Source of the DNA: JAPLFM01 sp964650885
GTDB taxonomy: Bacteria; Bacteroidota; Ignavibacteria; Kapaibacteriales; UBA2268
Reading direction: 5' to 3'
NCBI GenBank assembly: GCA_964650885.1
Contig: CAZYXG010000026.1
Coordinates: 1 to 32,267, forward strand
DNA length: 32,267 nucleotides
The notes under the pieces are model-generated. The model made no database searches. It saw only the letters and a program-made list of their open reading frames with translations, and was not told where the DNA came from. Both the position numbers and the translations under genes were made by a program. Within the stretch, counting starts at the first letter, position 1; every line of letters begins with the position of its first letter. Below, one piece after another: positions 6,393 through 15,300 of this stretch.

Positions 6393-7331
6393 TCAATTGT
6401 CAGCATTTTGAACCAATTTACCTTTTTGCCTTCTCATTGCTTTTGGGATTGCCGCTAACACCTCTTGCTTTAAAGCGGAGATTAATTTAGATTTCAAATG
6501 TTGCCTATAAGTAACAAATCCTATTTCTCTCACTGGCTGTGGCGATTCAAAATATCTAACATTCTTTTTTTGTTCAGTGCTCATAAAATCCAACGCTAAA
6601 CTGGGCAGTACAGTTATTCCATGATTCATTTCTACCAACTTTTTTAATGTTTCAATTGAGCCAGCAACAAAATCAATCTGATTATTATTTTTACCTACAT
6701 TTTGCAGCCCACAAAGGTTCACTACTTGAGTGCGAAGGCAATGCCCTTCTTCTAATAGCCATAAATTACTTTCAGCTAAATCAGTTGGTTTTAGCACTTT
6801 CTTTTTCAGCACTTTATCGCTTGCAGCAGAATACACCACAAATTCTTCATAGAATATAGTTTCTTCATTCAAAGTTGAATTAAAAGGAATAGCCATAATC
6901 CCAACATCTAAGCTATATTCCTTTAGCTTCTGAACTATTGAATTTGTTGGTATCTCGCTTATGTGTAATCTTATGTTTGGGTGTTTAATCAAAAATGAAT
7001 TTAAAAATCTGGGTATCAAATAAGGTGCTAATGTGGGAATAATCCCAATTTTCAAATCCCCAGAATATTCATTGTTTTCGTGATCCACAATTTCTTTCAA
7101 ATTTGAATATTCTTGAAGTATAATCCTAGATTGTGCTATGATTTTTTCACCCAATTCCGTTGGGAACAATGGCTGTTTGCTTCTATCGAAGATTGCCACA
7201 CCAAGCTCTTCCTCTAGCTTTTTTATCATTATGCTAAGCGTAGCTTGGGTGATAAAGCAGGCAGCGGCAGCTTTCACAAAATTGCGATGTGTGTCCAATG
7301 CCACAATGTATTCTAACTGATGTATGTTCAT
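6393..7331 (-). CDS. oxyR: LysR-family peroxide regulator OxyR
   Basis: DNA-binding transcription regulator that senses hydrogen peroxide through a reversible disulfide and activates genes such as catalase. The N-terminus MNIHQLEYIVALDTHRNF begins the LysR winged helix (to about residue 60), followed by a linker helix and a periplasmic-binding-protein-like sensor domain. The sensor carries LLEEGHCLRTQVVNLCGLQ, with Cys198 and Cys207 spaced exactly like the redox pair Cys199/Cys208 of Escherichia coli OxyR, so peroxide sensing should be intact. I chose the ATG at 7329-7331 because MNIHQLEYIVAL is the family N-terminus; an ATG 10 codons upstream (7361) would add MYRHYQYNRK, unlike the family. 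It is divergent from katA with 115 bases between, holding a candidate operator. About 312 residues, normal for the family. Confidence 0.92.
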   Translation of the reverse strand: MNIHQLEYIVALDTHRNFVKAAAACFITQATLSIMIKKLEEELGVAIFDRSKQPLFPTELGEKIIAQSRIILQEYSNLKEIVDHENNEYSGDLKIGIIPTLAPYLIPRFLNSFLIKHPNIRLHISEIPTNSIVQKLKEYSLDVGIMAIPFNSTLNEETIFYEEFVVYSAASDKVLKKKVLKPTDLAESNLWLLEEGHCLRTQVVNLCGLQNVGKNNNQIDFVAGSIETLKKLVEMNHGITVLPSLALDFMSTEQKKNVRYFESPQPVREIGFVTYRQHLKSKLISALKQEVLAAIPKAMRRQKGKLVQNADN

Positions 7332-7370
7332 TTTTCTATTATATTGATAATGTCTATACAAATATAAATA

Positions 7371-7407
7371 ATATTTACTTGCTATATAAGGTATAGTTTA
7401 CCAATTT
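7371..7407. promoter_or_regulatory. Candidate OxyR operator between oxyR and katA
   Basis: The stretch CTATATAAGGTATAG (7382-7396) is CTAT-N7-ATAG, the exact centre of the OxyR four-part consensus ATAG-N7-CTAT-N7-ATAG-N7-CTAT. The left outer element at 7371-7374 is ATAT (3 of 4) and the right outer one at 7404-7407 is ATTT (2 of 4). Position, 40-75 bases before katA and between the divergent pair, supports it; the region is AT-rich, so chance matches are possible. Confidence 0.45.
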
Positions 7408-7446
7408 AGAATAAATGATTTTAACAAACTCAAGAAAGGATACATT

Positions 7447-8937
7447 ATGAGTCACAAAAAATTGACTACTGCTTCTGGCCGCCCCTATTATGGCAACGAA
7501 GATACTCAAAGCGTTGGAGCGAGAGGGCCATTGCTATTGCAAGATTATATTTTGCACGAAAAAATGGCAAATTTTAACAGAGAAAGAATTCCTGAAAGAG
7601 TTGTACACGCCAAAGGCAGTGGTGCATTTGGTACTTTCACTGTTACCAACGATATTACTAAATACACAAAAGCAAAAATATTTAGCGAAGTTGGCAAGCA
7701 AACGAAACTATTAGCTCGTTTCAGTCAAGTAGCTGGCGAAAAAGGTAGTGCCGATACTGAAAGAGACCCTCGTGGATTTGCTATAAAATTTTATACCGAA
7801 GGTGGTAACTGGGATTTGGTCGGCAATAATACACCAGTATTTTTTGTAAAAGACGCTAAAAAATTCGGTGATTTTATACATTCTCAGAAAAGAGATCCGA
7901 AAACAAACTTGAGAAGTCCGACTATGATGTGGGATTACTGGAGTTTGAATCCAGAGTCTATACATCAAGTATTAATTTTGATGAGTGACAGAGGAACCCC
8001 ATACGGGCATAGACAAATGAATGGTTATGGTTCGCACACATTCAGCATGATAAATAGCGATAACAAGAGAATATGGGTTAAATTCCATTTTAAATCGCAA
8101 CAAGGAATTACTAACTTCACAAATGATTTGGCTATAGAAATGAAGGGGAAAGACCCTGACTTCTCGCAAAGAGACCTATTGGAAGCTATTGAAGAAAAGA
8201 ATTTCCCTAAATGGACATTACATATTCAACTAATGACTGAAGAAGAAGCTCGAAACTATAAATATAATCCTTTCGATTTGACAAAAGTTTGGCCGCACAA
8301 AGATCATCCACTTATTGAAGTTGGTGTGATGGAATTGAATGAAGTTCCTAAAAATTATTTTGCACAAATAGAACAAAGTGCTTTTTCACCAGCTCATGTG
8401 GTAGATGGAATTGGTTATTCACCCGATAAAATGTTGCAAGGTCGTTTGCTTTCATATCCAGATGCACATCGCTACCGTCTTGGCACAAATTACGAACAAA
8501 TTCCAGTCAATCGTTGCCCTTATTCTATAAACAACTACGAAAGAGACGGGCAAATGCGAGTGGACGGCAATGGTGAAGATTCGCCAAATTACTACCCAAA
8601 TAGTTTCGATGATATAGAAGAAGACAAATCATATAGAGAGCCAGCTTGGGAATTGGATAGCAATATTGCAGATTGGTATGATAGAAATAGTGAAAATGAA
8701 AATGATCATTATTCTCAGCCCGCTGCCTTATTTAATAATGTGATGAATGATTATGATAGGCATAATTTAATATCAAATATTATTGGTGCAATGAGCGGAA
8801 TTTCTGGACCGAAAAAAGAATTAATTGTAAATAGACAGCTTTGCCATTGGTTTAGAGTAGATTCAAAATTAGGAACAGCAATAGCAGAAGGATTGGGAGT
8901 TGATATAGAAACCGTAATGGCCGAAATGAAACACTAA
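7447..8937 (+). CDS. katA: Monofunctional heme catalase
   Basis: Converts hydrogen peroxide to water and oxygen in the cytoplasm. At 496 residues it is a small-subunit (clade 3 type) catalase. Catalytic His54 lies in RVVHAKGSGAFG, catalytic Asn127 in DLVGNNTPVFF, and the proximal heme ligand Tyr337 in GRLLSYPDAHRYRLG. RFSQVAGEKGSADTERDPRG and GTPYGHRQMNGYGSHTFS are standard catalase blocks. The short C-terminus, without the flavodoxin-like extension of large catalases, ends in VDIETVMAEMKH. CAAGAAAGGATACATT before the ATG gives a fair ribosome-binding site. Divergent from oxyR and almost certainly under its control; a strong hairpin terminator follows the stop. No damage seen. Confidence 0.97.
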   Translation: MSHKKLTTASGRPYYGNEDTQSVGARGPLLLQDYILHEKMANFNRERIPERVVHAKGSGAFGTFTVTNDITKYTKAKIFSEVGKQTKLLARFSQVAGEKGSADTERDPRGFAIKFYTEGGNWDLVGNNTPVFFVKDAKKFGDFIHSQKRDPKTNLRSPTMMWDYWSLNPESIHQVLILMSDRGTPYGHRQMNGYGSHTFSMINSDNKRIWVKFHFKSQQGITNFTNDLAIEMKGKDPDFSQRDLLEAIEEKNFPKWTLHIQLMTEEEARNYKYNPFDLTKVWPHKDHPLIEVGVMELNEVPKNYFAQIEQSAFSPAHVVDGIGYSPDKMLQGRLLSYPDAHRYRLGTNYEQIPVNRCPYSINNYERDGQMRVDGNGEDSPNYYPNSFDDIEEDKSYREPAWELDSNIADWYDRNSENENDHYSQPAALFNNVMNDYDRHNLISNIIGAMSGISGPKKELIVNRQLCHWFRVDSKLGTAIAEGLGVDIETVMAEMKH

Positions 8938-8962
8938 TACTTAAAGTATAAAGAACAGATTT

Positions 8963-8996
8963 AGCTCTGCTATCGGAAGGTAGCAGAGTTTTTTTT
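8963..8996 (+). terminator. Rho-independent terminator of katA
   Basis: CTCTGCTA (8965-8972) and TAGCAGAG (8981-8988) form an 8-pair stem around an 8-base loop, extended by weaker pairs, followed by eight T. It lies 25 bases after the katA stop. Confidence 0.9.
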
Positions 8997-9212
8997 GTGG
9001 GATGTTTACGAATAAAATCAATCCTAATTCTCGCAATAGCTTGTATAGCTATGCTCTCTACAATTAAAGCAAAAGAAGAAATTTTATGAGAATCAAGATA
9101 CAATAGGATTATAGATAAGAATGGAGATATAGACCCTAGTTATATCTATAATGCAATTTTCAAAACAACTAAAATTGATTCTGTAATTGGAATTGACACT
9201 ACTCAAATATAA
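8997..9212 (+). pseudogene. Fossil of a small secreted protein
   Basis: One frame from 8997 to the TAA at 9210-9212 reads RIKSILILAIACIAMLSTIK, AKEEIL, an in-frame TGA (9087-9089), then ESRYNRIIDKNGDIDPSYIY, NAIFKTTKIDSVIGIDTTQI. The first part looks like a signal peptide (basic residues, hydrophobic core, small residues), the second like the mature beginning of an exported protein. There is no ATG in frame at the proper place, and the stop interrupts it. No family recognised. It lies in the 494-base interval between katA and the sugar dehydrogenase, which otherwise holds the katA terminator, a truncated leader (9315-9359) and a bidirectional terminator. Confidence 0.35.
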
Positions 9213-9314
9213 CCAAATCCAAGTAGCAAGAAAATCTTATTAAGCTTAGATTAAAATAAAATTTACTTTTTTGTTGTAATTCAAAATAATATTTCAAAAG
9301 TGTACAAATTTATT

Positions 9315-9359
9315 AAGGAGTAAAATATGAAAATAATAATATTATATGTTCTATTATAA
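9315..9359 (+). pseudogene. Ribosome-binding site with truncated signal-peptide start
   Basis: AAGGAG (9315-9320) followed 6 bases later by ATG and ten codons, MKIIILYVLL, then TAA (9357-9359). It looks like the start of a signal peptide cut short. The same decamer TATTAAGGAG recurs at 29901-29910 before another decayed secreted gene. A ten-residue peptide gene is possible but less likely. Confidence 0.3.
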
Positions 9360-9378
9360 TAAAATTAACTCCAATCCA

Positions 9379-9408
9379 AAAAAAAGGGAACTAATAGTTC
9401 CCTTTTTT
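9379..9408. terminator. Bidirectional terminator downstream of the sugar dehydrogenase
   Basis: AAAAAAGGGAACT (from 9379) pairs with AGTTCCCTTTTTT (to 9408) around a 3-4 base loop. Runs of A on one side and T on the other give a U-tract in both directions. It lies 24 bases beyond the stop of the minus-strand gene at 9432. Confidence 0.8.
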
Positions 9409-9431
9409 AATAATCTTATCAGTAATTCAAA

Positions 9432-10706
9432 TTACTTGATTCCTATTCCTTTATAATGTACACCTTCGGATTTTATTCCGTCTCTGTCTAAACAGTTTTT
9501 ACCATCTATCACAACTTGTACATTCTTTGATTTTAACATTGCACCTGAAATATTTTTGAATTCATTGTGGTCAGTTGCAAGCACAATTGCATCTACTTTA
9601 GTTAGCAATTCTTCTAAATTAGCCACTGTGCTATATTCAGGGAAATATGGATCGAACACTTCCAGTTCTGCACCTTTTTCGAGCAAAATTGATTTCAGCT
9701 CAATAGCTGGGCTTTCTCTTAAATCTCCAACGTTGGCTTTATAGCTCATTCCCAATAAACCAATTTTAGTACCATTGATTGTCTTTTTGATAGTGTTTAG
9801 TGCACCACCTAAAAGCTCTATCGTATAGGCAGGCATTGAATTGTTTATCTCTCTGGCCAACTTCAAAAACTTATGGTCGAATCCACTTTGCTTTGCTCTT
9901 TCTATTAAATAGTAAGGATCTACTGGTATGCAGTGTCCACCCACTCCACAACTTGGGAAGTGTGGCATAAAAGCAAATGGCTTATTGCTTGCCCCTTCAA
10001 TTACTTTTTTAAGGTCTATCCCCAACACATCGAAAGACTTAGCAAGTTCATTCACAAATGCAATATTTATATCTCGGAATGTATTTTCAATAATTTTTGT
10101 AGCTTCAGCCGTCTTCAAATCTGGCATTTCGTTTATAGTTGCGTTTATCACAATTCGATAAAATTCAGCCAATTTTGCAGTTGCTTCAGGCGAAGTAGAG
10201 CCAATGTTTCTAGGTATGTTGTAAACGTTCCATTTTGGGTCGCCTGGGTTGATTCGTTCTGGGCAGTGAGCCACATCAAAATCAGTCCCTGCTTTCATTC
10301 CAGTCAATTCTTCAAGCAATGGTGCAACTATTTCATCGCAAACACCTGGATTTATCGTAGATTCAATTATTATGCTGTCACCTTTGCGAATAAATTTTGC
10401 TACAATTTCAGTAGCAGATTTCACAGGGGTAAGGTCTGGCAGATAATCATCCAACACAGGAGTTGGCACACAAACGATAAATATATCGCAATTTTGCAAA
10501 ATTGCCATATCCGTTGACACCTCAAACGATAACTCTTGCAAATCTTTTTCGCATTGCACATCATCTATAGGGCAGATTTTATTCTTTATACTGTTGATTT
10601 TAGGTTCGTTCAAATCGAAACCAACCACTTCATATTTATTTGTTCTTGCTATAGCACAAGCTAATGGTAGCCCAACATAACCAAGTCCAATGACTGAAAT
10701 TTTCAT
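9432..10706 (-). CDS. Nucleotide-sugar (UDP-GlcNAc/ManNAc type) 6-dehydrogenase
   Basis: NAD-dependent four-electron oxidation of a UDP-hexose or UDP-N-acetylhexosamine to the uronic acid, feeding surface polysaccharide synthesis. The 424 residues begin with a Rossmann motif MKISVIGLGYVGLPLA (GxGxxG). The conserved IIESTINPGVCDEIV, AHCPERINPGD and TEATKIIENTFRDINIA-like block (residues 199-216, AEATKIIENTFRDINIAFVN) follow, and the catalytic Cys259 lies in CGVGGHCIPVDPYYL. The C-terminal UDP-binding domain has KIGLLGMSYKANVGDLRESP. The GVGGHCIPVDPYYL and HCPERINPG variants resemble WecC/WbpA/TviB rather than UDP-glucose dehydrogenase, but the exact substrate is not settled. It is divergent from the PGI/PMI gene with 152 bases between, and has its own terminator, so it is probably monocistronic. 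Confidence 0.9.
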   Translation of the reverse strand: MKISVIGLGYVGLPLACAIARTNKYEVVGFDLNEPKINSIKNKICPIDDVQCEKDLQELSFEVSTDMAILQNCDIFIVCVPTPVLDDYLPDLTPVKSATEIVAKFIRKGDSIIIESTINPGVCDEIVAPLLEELTGMKAGTDFDVAHCPERINPGDPKWNVYNIPRNIGSTSPEATAKLAEFYRIVINATINEMPDLKTAEATKIIENTFRDINIAFVNELAKSFDVLGIDLKKVIEGASNKPFAFMPHFPSCGVGGHCIPVDPYYLIERAKQSGFDHKFLKLAREINNSMPAYTIELLGGALNTIKKTINGTKIGLLGMSYKANVGDLRESPAIELKSILLEKGAELEVFDPYFPEYSTVANLEELLTKVDAIVLATDHNEFKNISGAMLKSKNVQVVIDGKNCLDRDGIKSEGVHYKGIGIK

Positions 10707-10858
10707 TTTTGAAATAAATTATTTGAAAATGTTTTCTTCAAGAACCTAAAATTAACTTAAAAATACATATATCTCAAACTATTTTTGGGTAGTTTGGTAT
10801 CATTTAGCTAAGTTGCATATTAAATTTACGTTAAAATATTGCAATTGTTCAAACCACA

Positions 10859-11938
10859 ATGATAGAAATAGACAAATTAAGTTCGTTAGATAGAAGTAAT
10901 ATGTTTTCCGTTTTGGAAAATTTCCCCAATCAAGTCCAAGAAACACTATATATAGCCAAAGAAATGCAGCTATTCCCAGTTGTTCCCAAAAATATACTTA
11001 TTTTGGGAATGGGAGGTTCAGCAATAGGTGGCGATTTCGTGCGTTCCTATTTGCAAAGTGTAGATGGGCTGCAAGGGATAAATATACAAATCAATCGTTC
11101 CTATTCTATTCCTAAATTTGTTGATAGCTCATGGGGAATAATAGCAAGCTCCTATTCGGGCAATACCGAAGAAACACTTACTTGTTTGACAGCAGCTCTT
11201 GAAATCACACAAAATATTGTCTGCATTACAACAGGCGGCAAATTAGAACAAATTGCAAAAGATAATAAACTTAGCTTAGTAAATATCCCCGATGGTTTGC
11301 AACCACGCTGTGCCATTGGTTATTCCTTTTTCTCAATTCTTATGTTGATTGCAAAAACTTACAACATTGATGCAACAAATAAGCAATTAGCCCTAGATAT
11401 CAATGAAGCACTTAATTTGCTCCAGAAAGGCTCTGTAATTTACTCTCAAATTGATGAAAATAATCCTGCATATCGTTTGGCGAGCAAATTGAAAGGTAAA
11501 ATTCCCACAGTTTACTCATCGTCCGAACTTACTGACGTAGTTAACTTACGCTGGAGAGGGCAATTCCAAGAAAATGCAAAAAATTTAGCATTCGGCGGAT
11601 TTCTGCCAGAAGCCAACCACAACGACATCTGCGGATGGGTGATGCCAGACGATTTACAATATAGGTTTGTGATTTTGTTTATCACAGATGAGTTAGATAA
11701 TACAAGAGTGAAACTTAGATTCAGCGCTTTGCGAACTATCTATGAATCGTTAGGCAAAGAAGTACATGAATTTAGCGGAAAAGGGAAATCACTTTTGGCT
11801 CGCACTATGGACTTGATTTACTTTGGTGATTGGGCAAGCTATTATTTAGCTATGATGAACGAGCAGGATCCTACTCCGATTCCATTAATAGCACAATTGA
11901 AGAAACATTTAGAAGCCGAATCCTTCCATGGATTTTAG
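10859..11938 (+). CDS. Bifunctional phosphoglucose/phosphomannose isomerase
   Basis: Interconverts fructose-6-phosphate with glucose-6-phosphate and mannose-6-phosphate in the cytoplasm. The 359 residues fit the archaeal/bacterial PGI/PMI family of the SIS-domain superfamily. Visible blocks: ILGMGGSAIGGDFVRSYL (phosphate-binding, about residues 47-64), IIASSYSGNTEETL (about 96-109), CITTGGKLEQIAK, GYSFFSIL, the central ELTDVVNLRWRGQFQENAKN and ANHNDICGW with the catalytic Glu/His region. The C-terminal ARTMDLIYFGDWASYYLAMM, DPTPIPLIAQLKK is typical. It supplies mannose and glucose precursors for nucleotide sugars, and the divergent gene oxidises nucleotide sugars, but shared regulation is only inferred. 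It ends 4 bases from the convergent MazG-like gene. Confidence 0.9.
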   Translation: MIEIDKLSSLDRSNMFSVLENFPNQVQETLYIAKEMQLFPVVPKNILILGMGGSAIGGDFVRSYLQSVDGLQGINIQINRSYSIPKFVDSSWGIIASSYSGNTEETLTCLTAALEITQNIVCITTGGKLEQIAKDNKLSLVNIPDGLQPRCAIGYSFFSILMLIAKTYNIDATNKQLALDINEALNLLQKGSVIYSQIDENNPAYRLASKLKGKIPTVYSSSELTDVVNLRWRGQFQENAKNLAFGGFLPEANHNDICGWVMPDDLQYRFVILFITDELDNTRVKLRFSALRTIYESLGKEVHEFSGKGKSLLARTMDLIYFGDWASYYLAMMNEQDPTPIPLIAQLKKHLEAESFHGF

Positions 11939-11942
11939 TTTA

Positions 11943-12287
11943 TCAATAAATTTCGCCTAATTTTGCCAAAGCAGATCTTTTTTCTTCAATCTTGCGTAGT
12001 TTCCCTTTAACTGCTTCTGCCAAATTGATTCTGCGTGCATTTGAATAATTCATTAAAGAAATGAAGACATCGGCAGCTTCATCTTCCAGTAAATCCTTTT
12101 CAATTTTATTGCCTTTCCAGAGTTTTTTCTCCAAATTAGCAAGTTCACCAGCTTCTCCATTGAGTTCCAAACAGAAATATTCAGCAGGTTTCGCCTTAAA
12201 AAAAGCATTCTGATAGTCATTGAAATCGAACTGTATCTTCTTCATATTTTCCAATTCACTGATTATACTCTCTAATTCTTCAATCAT
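11943..12287 (-). CDS. MazG-like nucleotide pyrophosphohydrolase
   Basis: Small all-alpha NTP pyrophosphohydrolase of the MazG/RS21-C6 type, hydrolysing non-canonical or excess (d)NTPs to monophosphates. The 114 residues carry the metal-binding set: ELNGEAGELANLEKKLWKG (Glu41, Glu45, Glu48) and LLEDEAADVFISLMNYSN (Glu70, Asp73), i.e. the ExxE...ExxD arrangement. FNDYQNAFFKAKPAEYFCL precedes it, and LAEAVKGKLRKIEEKRS is the closing helix with the usual basic end. No signal peptide, so cytosolic. It is convergent with the isomerase gene, 4 bases apart, sharing little room for a terminator. Substrate preference cannot be read from sequence. Probably housecleaning. Confidence 0.85.
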   Translation of the reverse strand: MIEELESIISELENMKKIQFDFNDYQNAFFKAKPAEYFCLELNGEAGELANLEKKLWKGNKIEKDLLEDEAADVFISLMNYSNARRINLAEAVKGKLRKIEEKRSALAKLGEIY

Positions 12288-12388
12288 ACTTTCCCAATAA
12301 ACATAAAATTACAAGTAGGCAAAATTACTTAGAATTTTTTAATTTAAACTAAGTAAAACTACTGATATTGAATGGTTGCAAGAAAATA

Positions 12389-15300
12389 CTACTTTGTGAT
12401 AACAATACTTTTGCTTATTAAAACTCCGTAAGGGCTTTTCATTCTTAAGAAATAGTGTCCACTAGATAATTGACTTATATCAAATGATTGGATAAATTCA
12501 TTATTATAGTAATCTTTTGAAGTAATAAATTTATTGAATGCAACTGGGTGTCCATTTATATCAATTATGATAAATTCATATTCACCTCTTTCTTCTGTTG
12601 TTAAATAAATGTTAACTTTGTCGTTCATAACATTTAAATCAAAACTAGTTAGATTAATAAAATTGACTAATCTTAATTTATCAGAACACATAGTGAGTGT
12701 TATAAAACTTGGGTCATTTTCAATTAGAATATATTGACTAGTATCCTCCGATGCTGAAAAATCACTTTGTAAAGTATCTGCTAATAATGAAACCAAGCAA
12801 ATATCAAAATTGTAAGTTTGATTATTAGTTAACTTTTGTGCTGGGAATTTAATTAACAGATTATTATAATTGTTTGATTTCGTTAATATGTAATCTTCAC
12901 TAGCAGAAATAACTTTAAACAATTTGGTTGGTATTTTGAATAATACTTGTAATGTATCTGGCAAAGGCAAACTATTACATTGAGTCAATAGTGAACCTTT
13001 GATACAGAACTTATCAGCCAATTCTATAGTAGTATCCGAAAGTTTTATGGAAAGCAATGGTTTGCAGTACTTATTGTTAGATTTAATGCCAACAAACACA
13101 CTATCACTAAATTTACAACCATATTTATCAGTTGTTTCTAGCTTGTAAAGTGTTGGTATTATCGGCTTTGCAAATGTAATTAAACTGTTCGGATTACTTA
13201 ATCCAATTGTAGGCGACCATTTTGTATCAATTGATTTTTCAAAAATACCAATTAATTTAATGCTGTCGCCTTCGTAAATAACTGTATCACTATTTGCTAT
13301 TGAAATATTGTAATCTACGATTGGTGTCAAAGTAATATCGTCAATTCCGAAACCATAGCTACTTAAGATATCTCCCGTTTTTCCAATTACTCCAACTGAT
13401 AATTCTGTTTCGTTTTCTCTAGCAGTAAAGAAGCCACTTAGTTCAAGCCAATCTTGATTATATTCTATATTTTCAATTTTTGTAATTGTGTCCGAACTGA
13501 TATTATCTTTTGTGCCTAGCCAGAAGTTTAAACTTTTTCCATTTGTAGTATTATTACGAACAATTTTTTCTACATTTCTTACATAAGCTGTAAATTTATA
13601 ATTAGTGTTGATACGTGTTGGGTTTTTCTGATACCAAGCTCGTTGAGGAGTATTAATTAATGGATCTCCGTAAATTAATCCTGAGTTACCTCTATCTGAA
13701 TGTGTTTCAGAAAAGAAATTACTATTTCCAATACTTGCATTTCCATTGCAACTCATTTGACCTAAAGATGTAAATCCATTAGGACAAGGAATTGAACCTG
13801 CTCTAAAGTTTAAATCAGTTGAATAATCTACTGTGGCACAAGGAGATAATGAAGCTGTTATGATATTAAAATCACCATTTATAACTACATCTCCACAGCA
13901 ATTTCGTGCGTTAATATAATAATTAATTGTATCTCTAATTTTCTCGTTTTCAAGATTTTCAACTATTAGTTGTAGATAATTATTGTAATCAGTAAATGGT
14001 GATAAAGTGATATTTGCAATAGAATCAATTCCATCTATTTCCTTTAAAAGAGCTCTGATTGGAGAATTCCTGTAAACGTAACATTTAAAATTATTAGAAA
14101 AATTTATTTTTACTTTTAAATATACCGAATCACCAAGGCAAACTTTTTCTGGTTTAGTCAAAGTTGTTATAGGTTTTAATTGGTTAACAACAATTTTAAT
14201 GCTATCATTAAATTTGCAACCATATTTATCAATTGCTTCTAAATAATATTTAGTTGTTTTCTTTGGGCTAGCAGAAGGATTTAATTTAAAAGGATTATCC
14301 AAATCAGATTGTGGTGTCCAAGTTATTGAAACATTAGTATTTATTTGAGCATCAATCTTGGTATCTTTGCCATTATCAATAATTAAGCTATCGCTAAGTT
14401 CAATTTTATAATCTGGCAAAGGAATTAATGATATATCGTCAATTCCGAAACCATAGCTACTTAAGATATCTCCCGTTTTTCCAATTACTCCAACTGATAA
14501 TTCTGTTTCGTTTTCTCTAGCAGTAAAGAAGCCACTTAGTTCAAGCCAATCTTGATTATATTCTATATTTTCAATTTTTGTAATTGTGTCCGAACTGATA
14601 TTATCTTTTGTGCCTAGCCAGAAGTTTAAACTTTTTCCATTTGTAGTATTATTACGAACAATTTTTTCTACATTTCTTACATAAGCTGTAAATTTATAAT
14701 TAGTGTTGATACGTGTTGGGTTTTTCTGATACCAAGCTCGTTGAGGAGTATTAATTAATGGATCTCCGTAAATTAATCCTGAGTTACCTCTATCTGAATG
14801 TGTTTCAGAAAAGAAATTACTATTTCCAATACTTGCATTTCCATTGCAACTCATTTGACCTAAAGATGTAAATCCATTAGGACAAGGAATTGAACCTGCT
14901 CTAAAGTTTAAATCAGTTGAATAATCTACTGTGGCACAAGGAGATAATGAAGCTGTTATGATATTAAAATCACCATTTATAACTACATCTCCACAGCAAT
15001 TTCGTGCGTTAATATAATAATTAATTGTATCTCTAATTTTCTCGTTTTCAAGATTTTCAACTATTAGTTGTAGATAATTATTGTAATCAGTAAATGGTGA
15101 TAAAGTGATATTTGCAATAGAATCAATTCCATCTATTTCCTTTAAAAGAGCTCTGATTGGAGAATTCCTGTAAACGTAACATTTAAAATTATTAGAAAAA
15201 TTTATTTTTACTTTTAAATATACCGAATCACCAAGGCAAACTTTTTCTGGTTTTGCAATATCAATTTTAGGACTTACTACCCTTACAAGTATGCTGTCAA

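Noticed and set aside
13335..15253. Insertion sequence or transposon as explanation for the 821-bp repeats
   Set aside because: The repeats are in frame within one coding sequence, encode structural domains, have no transposase and no terminal inverted repeats.
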